NCBI GenBank assembly: GCA_026398695.1
Contig: JAPLSJ010000086.1
Location: 1-40,258, forward strand
Length of the DNA: 40,258 nt
DNA from: Arenimonas sp.
GTDB lineage: Bacteria; Pseudomonadota; Gammaproteobacteria; Xanthomonadales; Xanthomonadaceae
Direction of reading: 5' to 3'
Positions 30,213 through 39,328 of this stretch are shown here, in pieces (positions within the stretch are counted from its first letter, which is position 1; each line of letters starts with the position of its first letter). The notes beneath the pieces are model-generated. The model was not told where the DNA came from. It did no database searches and saw nothing but the letters and a program-made list of their open reading frames with translations. Made by a program: the position numbers and the translations under genes.

Positions 30213-32222
30213 ATGAGCACCGCCACGCCGTCCCGCCGCGATCTTGCCAACGCCATCCGCTTCCTGGCCATGGACGCCGTCGAGGCGGCCAAGTCGGGCC
30301 ACCCGGGCATGCCCATGGGCATGGCGGACATCGCCGAAGTGCTCTGGAACGACTTCCTGCGGCACAACCCGAACAACCCCAAGTGGTTCAACCGCGACCG
30401 CTTCGTGCTGTCGAACGGGCACGGGTCCATGCTGATCTACGCCCTGCTGCACCTGTCGGGCTACGACCTGCCGATCGACCAGCTGCGCAAGTTCCGCCAG
30501 CTGCACAGCAAGACTGCCGGCCACCCCGAGTTCGGCCATACCCCCGGCGTGGAAACCACCACCGGCCCGCTGGGCCAGGGGCTGGCCAACGCGGTCGGCA
30601 TGGCGCTCGCCGAGAAGCTGCTGGCGCAGCGCTTCAACCGCCCCGAGTTCGACATCGTCGACCACACCACCTGGGTCTTCCTGGGCGACGGCTGCCTGAT
30701 GGAGGGCATCTCGCACGAAGCCGCCTCCCTGGCCGGCACCTGGGGCCTGGGCAAGCTGGTGGCCTTCTGGGACGACAACCGCATCTCGATCGACGGCGAC
30801 ACGTCCGGCTGGTTCACCGACGACACTGCGGCGCGCTTCGAGGCCTACGGCTGGCAGGTGATCCGGAACGTGGACGGCCATGATCCGGTCGAGATCGCCC
30901 AGGCCATCCGCACGGCGCAGGCCGAGGCGGACCGTCCGACGCTGATCTGCTGCCGCACCACGATTGGCTTTGGCGCGCCGACCAAGCAGGGCAAGGAGTC
31001 CACCCACGGCGCGCCGCTGGGCAAGGAAGAAATCGCCGGTGCGCGAGAGCTGCTGGGCTGGCCGCATGCTCCGTTCGAGATCCCGCAGGCGATCTCCGAC
31101 GGCTGGCGCGCCGGCAACACCGGGCTGGTGCGCGAGGAACAGTGGAACCGCCTGTTCGACGCCTACGCCAAGGCGCATCCGGCGCTGGCCGCGGAGCTCG
31201 TGCGGCGCTCCCACGCCGAGCTGCCCGAGGGCTTCGCCGAGGCGGCGCAGGCCTACATCGCCAAGCTCCAGCAGGACGGCCCGGTGGTCGCGTCGCGCAA
31301 GGCCTCGCAGATGGCGCTCGACGCGTTCGGCCCGCTGCTGCCCGAACTGATTGGCGGTTCGGCCGACCTGGCGCACTCCAACCTCACGCTCTGGAAGGGC
31401 AGCAAGTCCGTCACTTCCAACGACGCCAACGCCAACTACGTGCACTACGGCGTGCGCGAGTTCGGCATGAGCGCGATCAGCAACGGCATTGCGCTGCACG
31501 GCGGGTTCATTCCCTACGACGCGACCTTCCTGGTGTTCTCGGACTACTCGCGCAACGCCCTGCGCATGTCGGCGCTCATCCCCACCCGCGCCATCCACGT
31601 GTTCACCCACGATTCCATCGGCCTGGGCGAAGACGGCCCGACCCACCAGCCCGTCGAACACCTGGCGTCACTGCGCTACATCCCCAACAACGACGTCTGG
31701 CGCCCCTGCGACGCGGTGGAGTCGGCCGTGTGCTGGCAGGCCGCGATCGAGCGCGCCGCCGGCCCGAGCTGCCTGGTCTTCAGCCGCCAGAACCTGGCCC
31801 ACCAGCACCGCACGGACGTGCAGCTGGGCGACATCGCCCGCGGCGGCTACGTGCTCAGCGACCCCGCGGAAGCCGCGTTCGATCTCATCTTCATCGCCAC
31901 CGGCTCGGAAGTGGAGCTGGCGATGGAAGCGATGCGCCGCCTGGCGGGCGAGGGCATCAAGGCCCGCGTGGTGTCCATGCCCTGCGCCGAGGTGTTCGAC
32001 CGCCAGCCGCTGGAGTGGCGCGAGGCGGTGCTGCCGTCATGGTGCCGCAAGCGCGTGGCGGTGGAGGCCGGCGTCACCGGCTACTGGCGCAAGTACGTGG
32101 GCCTGGACGGCGCGGTGATCGGCATCGACACCTTCGGCGCCTCGGCTCCCGCCGACCAGCTGTACCACTTCTTCGGCATCACCGTGGAAGCGGCGGTGGA
32201 CGCGGCCAAAGCGCTGCGCTGA
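30213..32222 (+). CDS. tkt: Transketolase
   Basis: A 669-aa thiamine-diphosphate enzyme of the pentose phosphate pathway, moving two-carbon units between sugar phosphates. Conserved segments include [48 protein letters not shown], the TPP motif [13 protein letters not shown]...[13 protein letters not shown] and [15 protein letters not shown]. It stands alone, 24 nt before the convergent ArsR gene. No strong promoter hexamers are seen upstream; a GC-rich imperfect hairpin sits in its leader near 30152-30182. Confidence 0.96.
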   Translation: MSTATPSRRDLANAIRFLAMDAVEAAKSGHPGMPMGMADIAEVLWNDFLRHNPNNPKWFNRDRFVLSNGHGSMLIYALLHLSGYDLPIDQLRKFRQLHSKTAGHPEFGHTPGVETTTGPLGQGLANAVGMALAEKLLAQRFNRPEFDIVDHTTWVFLGDGCLMEGISHEAASLAGTWGLGKLVAFWDDNRISIDGDTSGWFTDDTAARFEAYGWQVIRNVDGHDPVEIAQAIRTAQAEADRPTLICCRTTIGFGAPTKQGKESTHGAPLGKEEIAGARELLGWPHAPFEIPQAISDGWRAGNTGLVREEQWNRLFDAYAKAHPALAAELVRRSHAELPEGFAEAAQAYIAKLQQDGPVVASRKASQMALDAFGPLLPELIGGSADLAHSNLTLWKGSKSVTSNDANANYVHYGVREFGMSAISNGIALHGGFIPYDATFLVFSDYSRNALRMSALIPTRAIHVFTHDSIGLGEDGPTHQPVEHLASLRYIPNNDVWRPCDAVESAVCWQAAIERAAGPSCLVFSRQNLAHQHRTDVQLGDIARGGYVLSDPAEAAFDLIFIATGSEVELAMEAMRRLAGEGIKARVVSMPCAEVFDRQPLEWREAVLPSWCRKRVAVEAGVTGYWRKYVGLDGAVIGIDTFGASAPADQLYHFFGITVEAAVDAAKALR

Positions 32223-32246
32223 CGCCCCGCGGCGGGCCTGCCCGCG

Positions 32247-32585
32247 TCAGCGGGCCGGGCCCGGCGCGCAAAACGCGCCGTGCAGCGAGGCGATGATGTC
32301 GTGCACGAGCCCGTCGTGCACCGAGTAGTAAACCGTCTGCGCCTCGCGGCGCGTGCTCACCAGCTGCTTTTCCCGCAGCACGGCCAGGTGCTGCGACAGC
32401 GCCGACTGGCTCAGGTCCACCAGCGCGTTGATCTCGCCCACCGACATTTCCCGCTCGATCAGCAGGCACAGCACGCGCAGCCGCTGAGGGTTCGCCATGG
32501 CCTTGAGCAGTTCGGCAGCCTCGTTGGCCCGCTCCTTCATCTGCAGGGCGGGGGAATCGGGCGAAGGCGCGTGCTTGGCATTCAC
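32247..32585 (-). CDS. bigR: ArsR-family repressor, BigR/SqrR persulfide-sensor type
   Basis: A 112-aa winged-helix repressor. It shares the BigR plan: KERANEAAELLKAMANPQRLRVLCLL, EINALVDLSQSALSQHLAVLRE (recognition helix) and VYYSVHD. It has exactly two cysteines, C40 and C106, at the positions of the two cysteines of BigR and SqrR. In those proteins they form a di- or tetrasulfide on exposure to sulfane sulfur and release DNA. It lacks the ELCVCDL metal site of arsenic-type ArsR. The GTG start overlaps the rhodanese stop (GTGA). The neighbours are all sulfur-detoxification genes. The symbol is by analogy. Confidence 0.85.
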   Translation of the reverse strand: MNAKHAPSPDSPALQMKERANEAAELLKAMANPQRLRVLCLLIEREMSVGEINALVDLSQSALSQHLAVLREKQLVSTRREAQTVYYSVHDGLVHDIIASLHGAFCAPGPAR

Positions 32586-32980
32586 GGCTGGCCGCCCCCT
32601 TCCACCGGGCGGCCGTCGCCGGACCAGGCCATGAACCCGCCCGCCAGCGACAGCGGTTCGACGAAGCCCAGCCGCAGCAGCGCTTCCGCGGCCAGCGCCG
32701 AACGACCGCCGCTGCGGCAATAAAGCACCACGGGCTGGTCGCGATGGGACAGGGCCGGGTCGCGCTCGCCGTTCACCGCCGGGTGGCCGTCCACCTCGAA
32801 CTCCAGCACGCCGCGGGGAATGCTGGCCGCGCCCGGCACATGGCCGGCGGCGAACTCGGCCGGTTCGCGCACGTCGATCACGGGGACGCCCCGGGCCTGC
32901 AGCGAGGCCAGCTCACCGGCGTCGATCTCGCGGATCCGTGACCTGGCTTCGGACACCAGTTGCTGGATGGTTTGACGCAT
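32582..32980 (-). CDS. Rhodanese-domain sulfurtransferase
   Basis: A 132-aa single-domain rhodanese. VIDVREPAEFAAGHVPGA and the active-site loop CRSGGR (Cys88 to Arg93) are intact, so persulfide transfer is expected. It has an N-terminal helical extension of about 20 residues. It is the first gene of a two-gene operon with the BigR-like repressor and faces the sulfide:quinone oxidoreductase gene across a shared AT-rich promoter region. It probably moves sulfane sulfur to thiol acceptors such as glutathione or thioredoxin (inference). Confidence 0.92.
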   Translation of the reverse strand: MRQTIQQLVSEARSRIREIDAGELASLQARGVPVIDVREPAEFAAGHVPGAASIPRGVLEFEVDGHPAVNGERDPALSHRDQPVVLYCRSGGRSALAAEALLRLGFVEPLSLAGGFMAWSGDGRPVEGGGQP

Positions 32981-33008
32981 GTCGGTACTCCTGGGGGATT
33001 CCGGAGAT

Positions 33009-33027
33009 ATTATCGTTGAAATCTAAT
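33009..33027. promoter_or_regulatory. Candidate BigR-type operator with leftward -10 box
   Basis: ATTA-N11-TAAT is an imperfect dyad, matched at 6 of 9 pairs. It overlaps the -35 box of the rightward promoter and, on the minus strand, a GATAAT -10 box for the rhodanese gene. Binding here would block both promoters. A related 14-mer lies before the metallo-hydrolase gene at 40214-40227. Confidence 0.45.
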
Positions 33028-33044
33028 TAAGACGCCACTAATAT
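33016..33044 (+). promoter_or_regulatory. Promoter of the sqr-RND operon
   Basis: TTGAAA (33016-33021), a 17-nt spacer and TAATAT (33039-33044) precede the sulfide:quinone oxidoreductase gene. About 45 bp here are strikingly AT-rich compared with the surroundings. An ATATTA/TAATAT inverted pair brackets the promoter. Confidence 0.6.
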
Positions 33045-33084
33045 ACAGCAGGTGGCAAGCGGCACCCCGTCTGAGGAGCAGTTT

Positions 33085-34353
33085 ATGGCGCACATCGTCG
33101 TTTTGGGAGCAGGCATAGGCGGCATGACCGCCGCCTACGAGATCCGGGAAAAGCTTTCCCGGGAGCACCGGGTGACGGTGGTGGGCGAGGGCGAACAGTT
33201 CTCCTTCACGCCCTCCAATCCCTGGGTGGCCGTGGGTTGGCGCAAGCCGGCCGACATCCAGGTCGGCGTGCGTCCACACCTGGCCCGCAAGGGCATCGAC
33301 TTCGACGCCGGCGGTGCGGAACGGGTCGTGCCGGAGGAAAGCCACCTGCTGCTGCGCGACGGCCGACGCCTCGACTACGACTACCTGGTGATCGCCACCG
33401 GTCCGCGGCTGGCGTTCGACGAAGTGCCGGGCCTGGGGCCGTCGGGCCACACCCAGTCGGTCTGCACCACGCCCCATGCCCAGGCTGCCTGGGCCGCGTA
33501 CGAGGAATTCCTGAAAGACCCGGGCCCGGTCGTGGTGGGCGCCGCGGCCGGCGCCAGCTGCTTCGGACCCGCCTACGAGTTCGCGATGATCCTCGACGCC
33601 GACCTGCGCAAGCGCAAGCTGCGCGACAAGGTGCCGATGACCTACGTCAGCTCCGAGCCCTACATCGGCCACATGGGCCTGGGCGGCGTCGGCGATTCCA
33701 AGACCCTGCTCGAGTCGGAGTTCCGCCAGCGCCACATCAAGTGGCTGGTCAACGCCCGGATCCAGAAGGTGGACGCCGGCCTCATGCACGTGGACGAGCT
33801 CGACGGCCGCGGCCAGCCGCTGGCCAGCCATGAACTGCCGTTCAAGTTCTCGATGGTGCTGCCGGCCTTCACCGGCGTCGACGCCGTGCGGGCCGCCAAG
33901 GAAATGTGCAATCCGCGCGGCTTCGTGCAGATCGACGCGCACCAGCGCAATCCCAGGTATCCCAACATCTACTCGGCCGGCGTCTGCGTGGCGATCCCTC
34001 CGGTGGAAGTGACGCCCGTGCCCACGGGCGCGCCCAAGACGGGCTTCATGATCGAGTCGATGGTGTCGGCGATCGCCGCCAACATCGCCCTGGAGCTGGA
34101 CGGCAAGCCGCCCACCGCCGTCGCGACCTGGAACGCCGTCTGCCTGGCGGACATGGGTGACACCGGCGCGGCGTTCGTCGCACTGCCGCAGATCCCGCCG
34201 CGCAACGTCACCTGGGCCAAGGTCGGCAAGTGGGTGCACCTGGCCAAGGTCGCCTACGAAAAATACTTCCTGGCCAAGATGAAGTCCGGCAACACCGAGC
34301 CCCTGTACGAGAAGTACATCCTCAAGCTGCTCGGCATCGAGCGCCTCAAGTAA
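33085..34353 (+). CDS. sqr: Sulfide:quinone oxidoreductase (SQR family)
   Basis: A 422-aa FAD enzyme at the inner membrane that oxidises sulfide to sulfane sulfur and reduces quinone. It opens with the FAD motif VVLGAGIGGMTAA and has VIATGPRL and YPNIYSAGVC. The cysteines C127, C159 and C353 are spaced as in the three catalytic cysteines of characterised bacterial SQRs (128/160/356 in the Acidithiobacillus enzyme). C275 and C301 are extra. The C-terminus has an amphipathic region (WVHLAKVAYEKYFLAKMK) suited to membrane attachment. GAGGAG precedes the ATG at 33085. It is the first gene of a five-gene operon. Confidence 0.88.
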   Translation: MAHIVVLGAGIGGMTAAYEIREKLSREHRVTVVGEGEQFSFTPSNPWVAVGWRKPADIQVGVRPHLARKGIDFDAGGAERVVPEESHLLLRDGRRLDYDYLVIATGPRLAFDEVPGLGPSGHTQSVCTTPHAQAAWAAYEEFLKDPGPVVVGAAAGASCFGPAYEFAMILDADLRKRKLRDKVPMTYVSSEPYIGHMGLGGVGDSKTLLESEFRQRHIKWLVNARIQKVDAGLMHVDELDGRGQPLASHELPFKFSMVLPAFTGVDAVRAAKEMCNPRGFVQIDAHQRNPRYPNIYSAGVCVAIPPVEVTPVPTGAPKTGFMIESMVSAIAANIALELDGKPPTAVATWNAVCLADMGDTGAAFVALPQIPPRNVTWAKVGKWVHLAKVAYEKYFLAKMKSGNTEPLYEKYILKLLGIERLK

Positions 34354-34374
34354 ACACAAGCAAGGACAAACCCC

Positions 34375-34578
34375 ATGAACATCGATCGCGCCGTGATGGC
34401 CTTCGCCGGCCTGATGATCCTCGCCAGCCTGGCCCTGACCTACTTCGTTTCGCCGTGGTGGCTGCTGCTGACGGCCTTCGTCGGCCTCAACCTGCTGCAG
34501 GCCTCGGTCACCGGGTTCTGCCCGGCGGCCATGCTGTTCGGAAAGCTGGGCATCAAGTCCGGCTGCGCCTTCAAGTGA
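34375..34578 (+). CDS. DUF2892 (YgaP-like transmembrane) protein
   Basis: A 67-aa inner-membrane protein with two hydrophobic helices (about 8-25 and 28-46). It has the family end TGFCPAAMLFGKLGIKSGC, with two cysteines. In E. coli YgaP this domain is fused to a rhodanese and is linked to sulfide or thiocyanate handling. Here it is a separate gene, 21 nt after sqr, while the rhodanese is across the divergent promoter. The cysteine pair suggests it may accept or transfer sulfane sulfur at the membrane (inference). Confidence 0.88.
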   Translation: MNIDRAVMAFAGLMILASLALTYFVSPWWLLLTAFVGLNLLQASVTGFCPAAMLFGKLGIKSGCAFK

Positions 34579-34587
34579 GGAACTGAC

Positions 34588-35664
34588 ATGTCGTCCAAGG
34601 TTCGCCTGCTTCCCCTGGCCCTGGTCGCCGCCGCGCTGCTGGCGGCCTGTGGCGCCGATCCGACGCCGCCGCTGGCGCGTGCCCCGGTGCCGTTCGAGAC
34701 ACTGGAGGTCGCGGTGGAGGTCGCTCCGCGCGAGCGGGCCTGGGACGGCGTGGTGGAAGCGGTGAACCAGGCGACGCTGTCGGCGCAAACCGCCGGACGC
34801 GTGCTCGAACTGCCCTTCGACGTGAATGACTACGTCGAGGCGGGCCAGGTGGTGGTGCGATTCACCGACGTGGAGCAGGTGTCGGCCAGCCGCCGCGCTT
34901 CCGCCGCGCTCAGCGCCGCCCAGGCCGACGCGGCCGAGGCTGAACTGTCGTATCGCCGCACCGAGGAACTGGTGGGCAAGCAGCTGCTGGCGCGTGCCTC
35001 GCTCGACCAGGCGCGCGCCCGGCGCGACGCCGCGCGCGCTGCGCTGGAGTCGGCGCGCGCCGGCGTCAGCGAAGCCGGCGAACAGGTGGACTACACGGTC
35101 ATCAAGGCGCCGTACTCGGGCATCCTCACCGAGCGTCTGGTGGAAGTGGGCGAGTCCGTTCGTCCGGGCCAGCCGCTGGTGTCGGGCCTGTCGCTCGACC
35201 AGCTGCGGGTGAACGTGGAAGTGCCGCAGAGCGACATCGCGGCCATCCGTGAACACGGCGCCGCCGCGGTGCTGCTGCCCGACGGCCACCGGGTGGAGGC
35301 CAGCGGCGTGGTGATCTTCCCCTACGCCGACCCCAAGACCCACAGCTTCCGCATCCGCGTCGAGCTGCCCAAGGCCGACACCGGCCTGCAGCCGGGCATG
35401 ACGGTGAAAACCGCCTTCAAGACAGGCGAAGCCAAGCGCATCCTCATTCCCGCCTCGGCCCTGGTGAGCCGCAGCGAGGTCACCGCCGTGTATGAAGTCG
35501 ACCCCGCCAACCGCGTGAGCCTGCGACAGGTCCGCGTGGGCCATCATTTGGGGGACCGCATCGAAATCCTTGCCGGCCTGACGGCGGGCGACCGCATCGC
35601 CGTCGATCCGCTGGCCGCGCTGGCGCACCTGACCGGTGCGACGCCGGAGCCGGTCGATGAATGA
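34588..35664 (+). CDS. RND efflux periplasmic adaptor lipoprotein
   Basis: A 358-aa membrane-fusion protein. It has a lipoprotein signal with lipobox LLAAC (Cys21). A first lipoyl half (SAQTAGRVLELPFDVNDYVEAGQVV), a helical hairpin (about 90-165), a second lipoyl half (IKAPYSGILTERLVEVGESV) and beta-barrel/membrane-proximal domains follow. It starts 9 nt after the DUF2892 gene, and its stop overlaps the pump start by 8 nt, so the two are co-translated. No outer-membrane factor is encoded nearby, so a housekeeping TolC would be required. The cargo is unknown. Confidence 0.92.
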   Translation: MSSKVRLLPLALVAAALLAACGADPTPPLARAPVPFETLEVAVEVAPRERAWDGVVEAVNQATLSAQTAGRVLELPFDVNDYVEAGQVVVRFTDVEQVSASRRASAALSAAQADAAEAELSYRRTEELVGKQLLARASLDQARARRDAARAALESARAGVSEAGEQVDYTVIKAPYSGILTERLVEVGESVRPGQPLVSGLSLDQLRVNVEVPQSDIAAIREHGAAAVLLPDGHRVEASGVVIFPYADPKTHSFRIRVELPKADTGLQPGMTVKTAFKTGEAKRILIPASALVSRSEVTAVYEVDPANRVSLRQVRVGHHLGDRIEILAGLTAGDRIAVDPLAALAHLTGATPEPVDE

Positions 35665-38600
35665 GCCCCGCTTCGGCCTTTCGGGCCGCCTGGCCAAGTC
35701 GTTCCAGGCCAATCCGCTCACGCCGATCCTGGCGGTGGCGGGCCTGCTGCTGGGGCTGTTCGCCACGCTGGTGACCCCGCGCGAGGAAGAGCCGCAGATC
35801 GACGTCACGATGGCCAACGTCATCGTGCCGTTCGCCGGTGCGCCGGCGCAGGACGTCGAGAACCTGGTCAGCTATCCGCTCGAGCAGGTGCTGTCGGAAA
35901 TCGACGGCGTGAAGCACGTGTACTCGGTGAGTCGCCCGGGCATGGCCCTGATCACCGTGGAGTTCGCGGTGGGCGTGCCGCGCCAGGACGCGCTGGTGCG
36001 CCTTTACAACCAGGTGTATTCCAACGCCGACTGGGCGCCCGCGAACCTGGGCGTCAGCCAGCCGCTGGTGCGGCCGATGGGCATCGACGACGTGCCGGTG
36101 ATGAGCGTCACGCTGTGGACCGACGACCCCGCGCGCGGCGGCACCGAACTGGCCGAAGTCGCCCACACGCTGGAAGCCGAACTCAAGCGCGTGCCCGGCA
36201 CCCGCGACGTCTACACCATCGGCGCGCCGCAGCGCGCGGTGGTGGTGGAGCTCGACGCCACCCGCCTGGCCTCCTACGGCATGACCGCCGACGACCTGTC
36301 CGCGGCGCTCACGGCCGCCAACGTCGTGCAGCAGGCCGGCGAGCGCGTGACTGCCGAAGGCGTGGTGCCGATGACCGCCGGCCGCTACCTGGCCGATGCC
36401 CAGCAGGTCGCCGAACTGGTGATCGGCCTCAATGACGGCCGGCCGCTGTACCTCGAAGACGTGGCCACCATCCGCGCCTCGGCCGACCTGCCCACGCAGT
36501 ACGCCTGGCATTCGGCGCCCGCCGGACGCGGCGGCCCGGCCACCGGCGTCGCGCCGGCGGTGACCCTGGCCATCGCCAAGAAGCCCGGCGCCAACGCCGC
36601 CGACATCACCACCGCGATTGCCGAGCGCCTCGAGGGCCTGAAGGCCACGATGATCCCGGAAGGCATCCAGGCCAGCATCACCCGCGACTATGGCTACACC
36701 GCCAACGACAAGGCGATGAAGCTGATCCAGAAGCTGGTGTTCGCCACCGGCGCGGTGGTGCTGCTGGTGCTGTTCGCGCTGGGCTGGCGCGAGGCCATCG
36801 TGGTGGGCAGCGCCGTCATCCTGACCCTGGCGCTGACGCTGTTCGCATCGTGGGCGATGGGCTTCACCATCAACCGCGTGTCGCTGTTCGCGCTGATCTT
36901 CTCGATCGGCATCCTGGTGGACGACGCCATCGTGGTGGTGGAAAACATCCACCGGCACATGCGCCTGGGCGGCAAGACGCTGATGGAGGCGATCCCGCCC
37001 GCGGTGGATGAAGTCGGCAGCCCGACCATCCTGGCCACGTTCACCGTGATCGCGGCGCTGCTGCCCATGGCCTTCGTGTCGGGCCTGATGGGTCCGTACA
37101 TGCGGCCGATCCCGATCAATGCCTCGGTGGGCATGCTGCTGTCGCTGGCGGTGGCGTTGACCGTGACGCCGTGGCTGTCGCTCAAGCTGCTGGCCCGCCA
37201 CGTGCCGGACGGCGACGCGGGCCACGGCGACAGCGCCGTGGTGGGCAAGCTGCGTCGCGCCTTCGAGCGCGTCCTGCGGCCCTTCCTGCACGCCGAACAC
37301 GGCCGCTCGCGCCGCCGCCGCCTGTTCGCGGGCATCGGCCTGGCCCTGGTGGCCTCGGCCGGGCTGGCGGTGGTGCAGCTGGTGGTGCTCAAGATGCTGC
37401 CGTTCGACAACAAGTCCGAATTCCAGGTGGTGGTGGACCTGCCCGAGGGCACGCCGCTGGAGCGCACCAATGCACTGCTGCTCGAGCTGGCGGCCGAAGT
37501 GTCGCTGCAGCCCGAGGTGCTGGACGTGCAGGGCTACGCGGGCACGTCGGGCCCGGTGAACTTCAACGGCCTGGTGCGGCAGTACTACCTGCGCAGCGGC
37601 GCCAACGTCGGCGACCTGCAGGTGAACCTGGTGGGCAAGCACGACCGCGACCGCAAGAGCCACGACATCGCCCGCGCGGTGCGCCCGGCGCTGGCCAACA
37701 TCGGCCAGCGCTACGGCGCGTCGGTGAAGGTGGTGGAAGTGCCGCCCGGTCCGCCGGTGATGTCGCCGCTGGTGGCCGAGATCTATGGCCCCGATGCCGA
37801 CCGTGCGCGCGAGATCGCCCGCGACCTGCAGGCGCGCTTCATCGCCACCGACGGCATCGTGGACGTGGACAGCAGCGTGGAAGCCCCCGCCGAACGTGAG
37901 CTGGTGGTGGTGGATCGCGTGCGCGCCGCGCGCCTGGGCATCCCGCAGCAGGCCATTGCCGATGCGCTGGCGCTGGGCGTGGGCGGCCGCGACGTCACCT
38001 ACCTGCGCGACGGTGCCTCCAAGTACCCGGTGCCGGTGCGGCTGCGCCTGCCGGCCGGCGACCAGGCCAGCCTGGAGCAGCTGCTCACGCTGCGCGTGCG
38101 CGCCGGCGACGGCCGCCTGGTGCCGATTTCCGAAGTGGTCACGGTGGAGCGGCTGCCCTGGGAGCCGGTGATTTACCACAAGGACCTGCTGCCGGTGGTC
38201 TACGTCACGGGCGATGAAGCCGGCGCGCTCGACAGCCCGCTGTATGGCATGTTCGACCTCGTGGGCCAGGTGGGCGACAAGCCGCTGGCCGGCACGCCGC
38301 TGGAGCAGCGCTTCCTGTCCGCGCCGGAAACCGCGTCGGGCTTCTCGATCAAGTGGGACGGCGAGTGGCAGATCACCTACGAAACCTTCCGCGACATGGG
38401 CCTGGCCTATTCGGTGGGCCTGCTGCTGATCTACCTGCTGGTGGTGGCGCAGTTCCGCGACTACCTGGTGCCGCTGGTGATCATGGCGCCGATCCCGCTC
38501 ACCGTGATCGGCGTGATGCCGGGCCACGCGCTGCTGGGCGCGCAGTTCACCGCCACCAGCATGATCGGCATGATCGCGCTGGCGGGCATCATCGTGCGCA

Positions 38601-38884
38601 ATTCGATCCTGCTGGTGGACTTCATCAACCACGCGGTGGCCAGCGGCCAGTCGCCGGCCGATGCGGTGATCGAAGCCTGCGCGGTGCGCGCGCAGCCGAT
38701 CGTGCTGACCGGCCTGGCGGCGATGGCGGGTGCGTTCTTCATCCTGGACGATCCGATCTTCAACGGCTTGGCCATTGCCCTGATCTTCGGCATCCTGGTG
38801 TCCACGCTGCTGACGTTGGTGGTGATCCCGCTGCTGTACTTCATGCTGCTCACGCGACGCGCGCGCCAGGAGGCTTCCGCATGA
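35657..38884 (+). CDS. RND efflux permease
   Basis: A 1075-aa proton-driven RND transporter with the usual two repeats of six membrane helices and large periplasmic loops. The TM4 motif VDDAIVVVEN carries the proton-relay aspartates D422 and D423. In the TM10 motif the usual lysine is replaced: VRNSILLVDF has Arg981. The N-terminus carries the PREEEPQI signature of a less studied branch of COG0841. The ATG at 35657 is used; a GTG at 35636 would add seven residues. Its stop overlaps the trxC start (ATGA). The operon context points to sulfide stress; the substrate cannot be read from the sequence. Confidence 0.92.
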   Translation: MNEPRFGLSGRLAKSFQANPLTPILAVAGLLLGLFATLVTPREEEPQIDVTMANVIVPFAGAPAQDVENLVSYPLEQVLSEIDGVKHVYSVSRPGMALITVEFAVGVPRQDALVRLYNQVYSNADWAPANLGVSQPLVRPMGIDDVPVMSVTLWTDDPARGGTELAEVAHTLEAELKRVPGTRDVYTIGAPQRAVVVELDATRLASYGMTADDLSAALTAANVVQQAGERVTAEGVVPMTAGRYLADAQQVAELVIGLNDGRPLYLEDVATIRASADLPTQYAWHSAPAGRGGPATGVAPAVTLAIAKKPGANAADITTAIAERLEGLKATMIPEGIQASITRDYGYTANDKAMKLIQKLVFATGAVVLLVLFALGWREAIVVGSAVILTLALTLFASWAMGFTINRVSLFALIFSIGILVDDAIVVVENIHRHMRLGGKTLMEAIPPAVDEVGSPTILATFTVIAALLPMAFVSGLMGPYMRPIPINASVGMLLSLAVALTVTPWLSLKLLARHVPDGDAGHGDSAVVGKLRRAFERVLRPFLHAEHGRSRRRRLFAGIGLALVASAGLAVVQLVVLKMLPFDNKSEFQVVVDLPEGTPLERTNALLLELAAEVSLQPEVLDVQGYAGTSGPVNFNGLVRQYYLRSGANVGDLQVNLVGKHDRDRKSHDIARAVRPALANIGQRYGASVKVVEVPPGPPVMSPLVAEIYGPDADRAREIARDLQARFIATDGIVDVDSSVEAPAERELVVVDRVRAARLGIPQQAIADALALGVGGRDVTYLRDGASKYPVPVRLRLPAGDQASLEQLLTLRVRAGDGRLVPISEVVTVERLPWEPVIYHKDLLPVVYVTGDEAGALDSPLYGMFDLVGQVGDKPLAGTPLEQRFLSAPETASGFSIKWDGEWQITYETFRDMGLAYSVGLLLIYLLVVAQFRDYLVPLVIMAPIPLTVIGVMPGHALLGAQFTATSMIGMIALAGIIVRNSILLVDFINHAVASGQSPADAVIEACAVRAQPIVLTGLAAMAGAFFILDDPIFNGLAIALIFGILVSTLLTLVVIPLLYFMLLTRRARQEASA

Positions 38885-39327
38885 CCGACACCATGACGTT
38901 GGCGTGCCCGCACTGCCACTCGCTCAACCGCCTGCCGGCGGCGCGGCTGGCGGAGGGCCCGTCCTGCGGGCGCTGCCACCAGCCGCTGTTCACCGCGCAT
39001 CCGCTGGTGCTGGGCGTTGACCACTTCAACGCCCACGCCGACCGCAGCGAGCTGCCGCTGCTGGTGGACTTCTGGGCGCCGTGGTGCGGCCCTTGCCAGA
39101 TGATGGCGCCGCACTTCGAGCGCGCGGCGGCCCTGCTGGAGCCGCAAGTGCGGCTGGCCAAGGTGGACACCCAGGTCGAGCCCACGCTGGGCCAGCGCTA
39201 CAACATCCGCAGCATTCCCACGCTGGTGCTGTTCAGGGCCGGCCGCGAAATCGCGCGGCAGTCGGGCGCCATGGAGGCCAACGGCATCGTGCGCTGGACG
39301 CAGGCCGCGCTCGCGGCGGCGCGCTGA
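38881..39327 (+). CDS. trxC: Thioredoxin 2 (TrxC) with zinc ribbon
   Basis: A 148-aa thioredoxin with an N-terminal zinc ribbon (C9, C12, C29, C32) and the active site WCGPC (C69, C72). This is the TrxC type, an oxidative-stress disulfide reductase. It is translationally coupled to the RND permease gene. Thioredoxins reduce protein persulfides and can release sulfide from sulfane sulfur, which fits the operon. The convergent metallo-hydrolase gene begins (by its stop) one base after the trxC stop. Confidence 0.93.
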   Translation: MTDTMTLACPHCHSLNRLPAARLAEGPSCGRCHQPLFTAHPLVLGVDHFNAHADRSELPLLVDFWAPWCGPCQMMAPHFERAAALLEPQVRLAKVDTQVEPTLGQRYNIRSIPTLVLFRAGREIARQSGAMEANGIVRWTQAALAAAR

Positions 39328-39328
39328 T

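Noticed and set aside
32232-32245. Bidirectional terminator between tkt and the ArsR gene
   Set aside because: Only a 6-bp GC stem and no T-run on either strand; too weak to call.
35480-38632. A 1050-codon open frame antisense to the RND genes
   Set aside because: It is His/Arg/Gln-rich and lies opposite an unmistakable RND permease; it is a GC-rich shadow.
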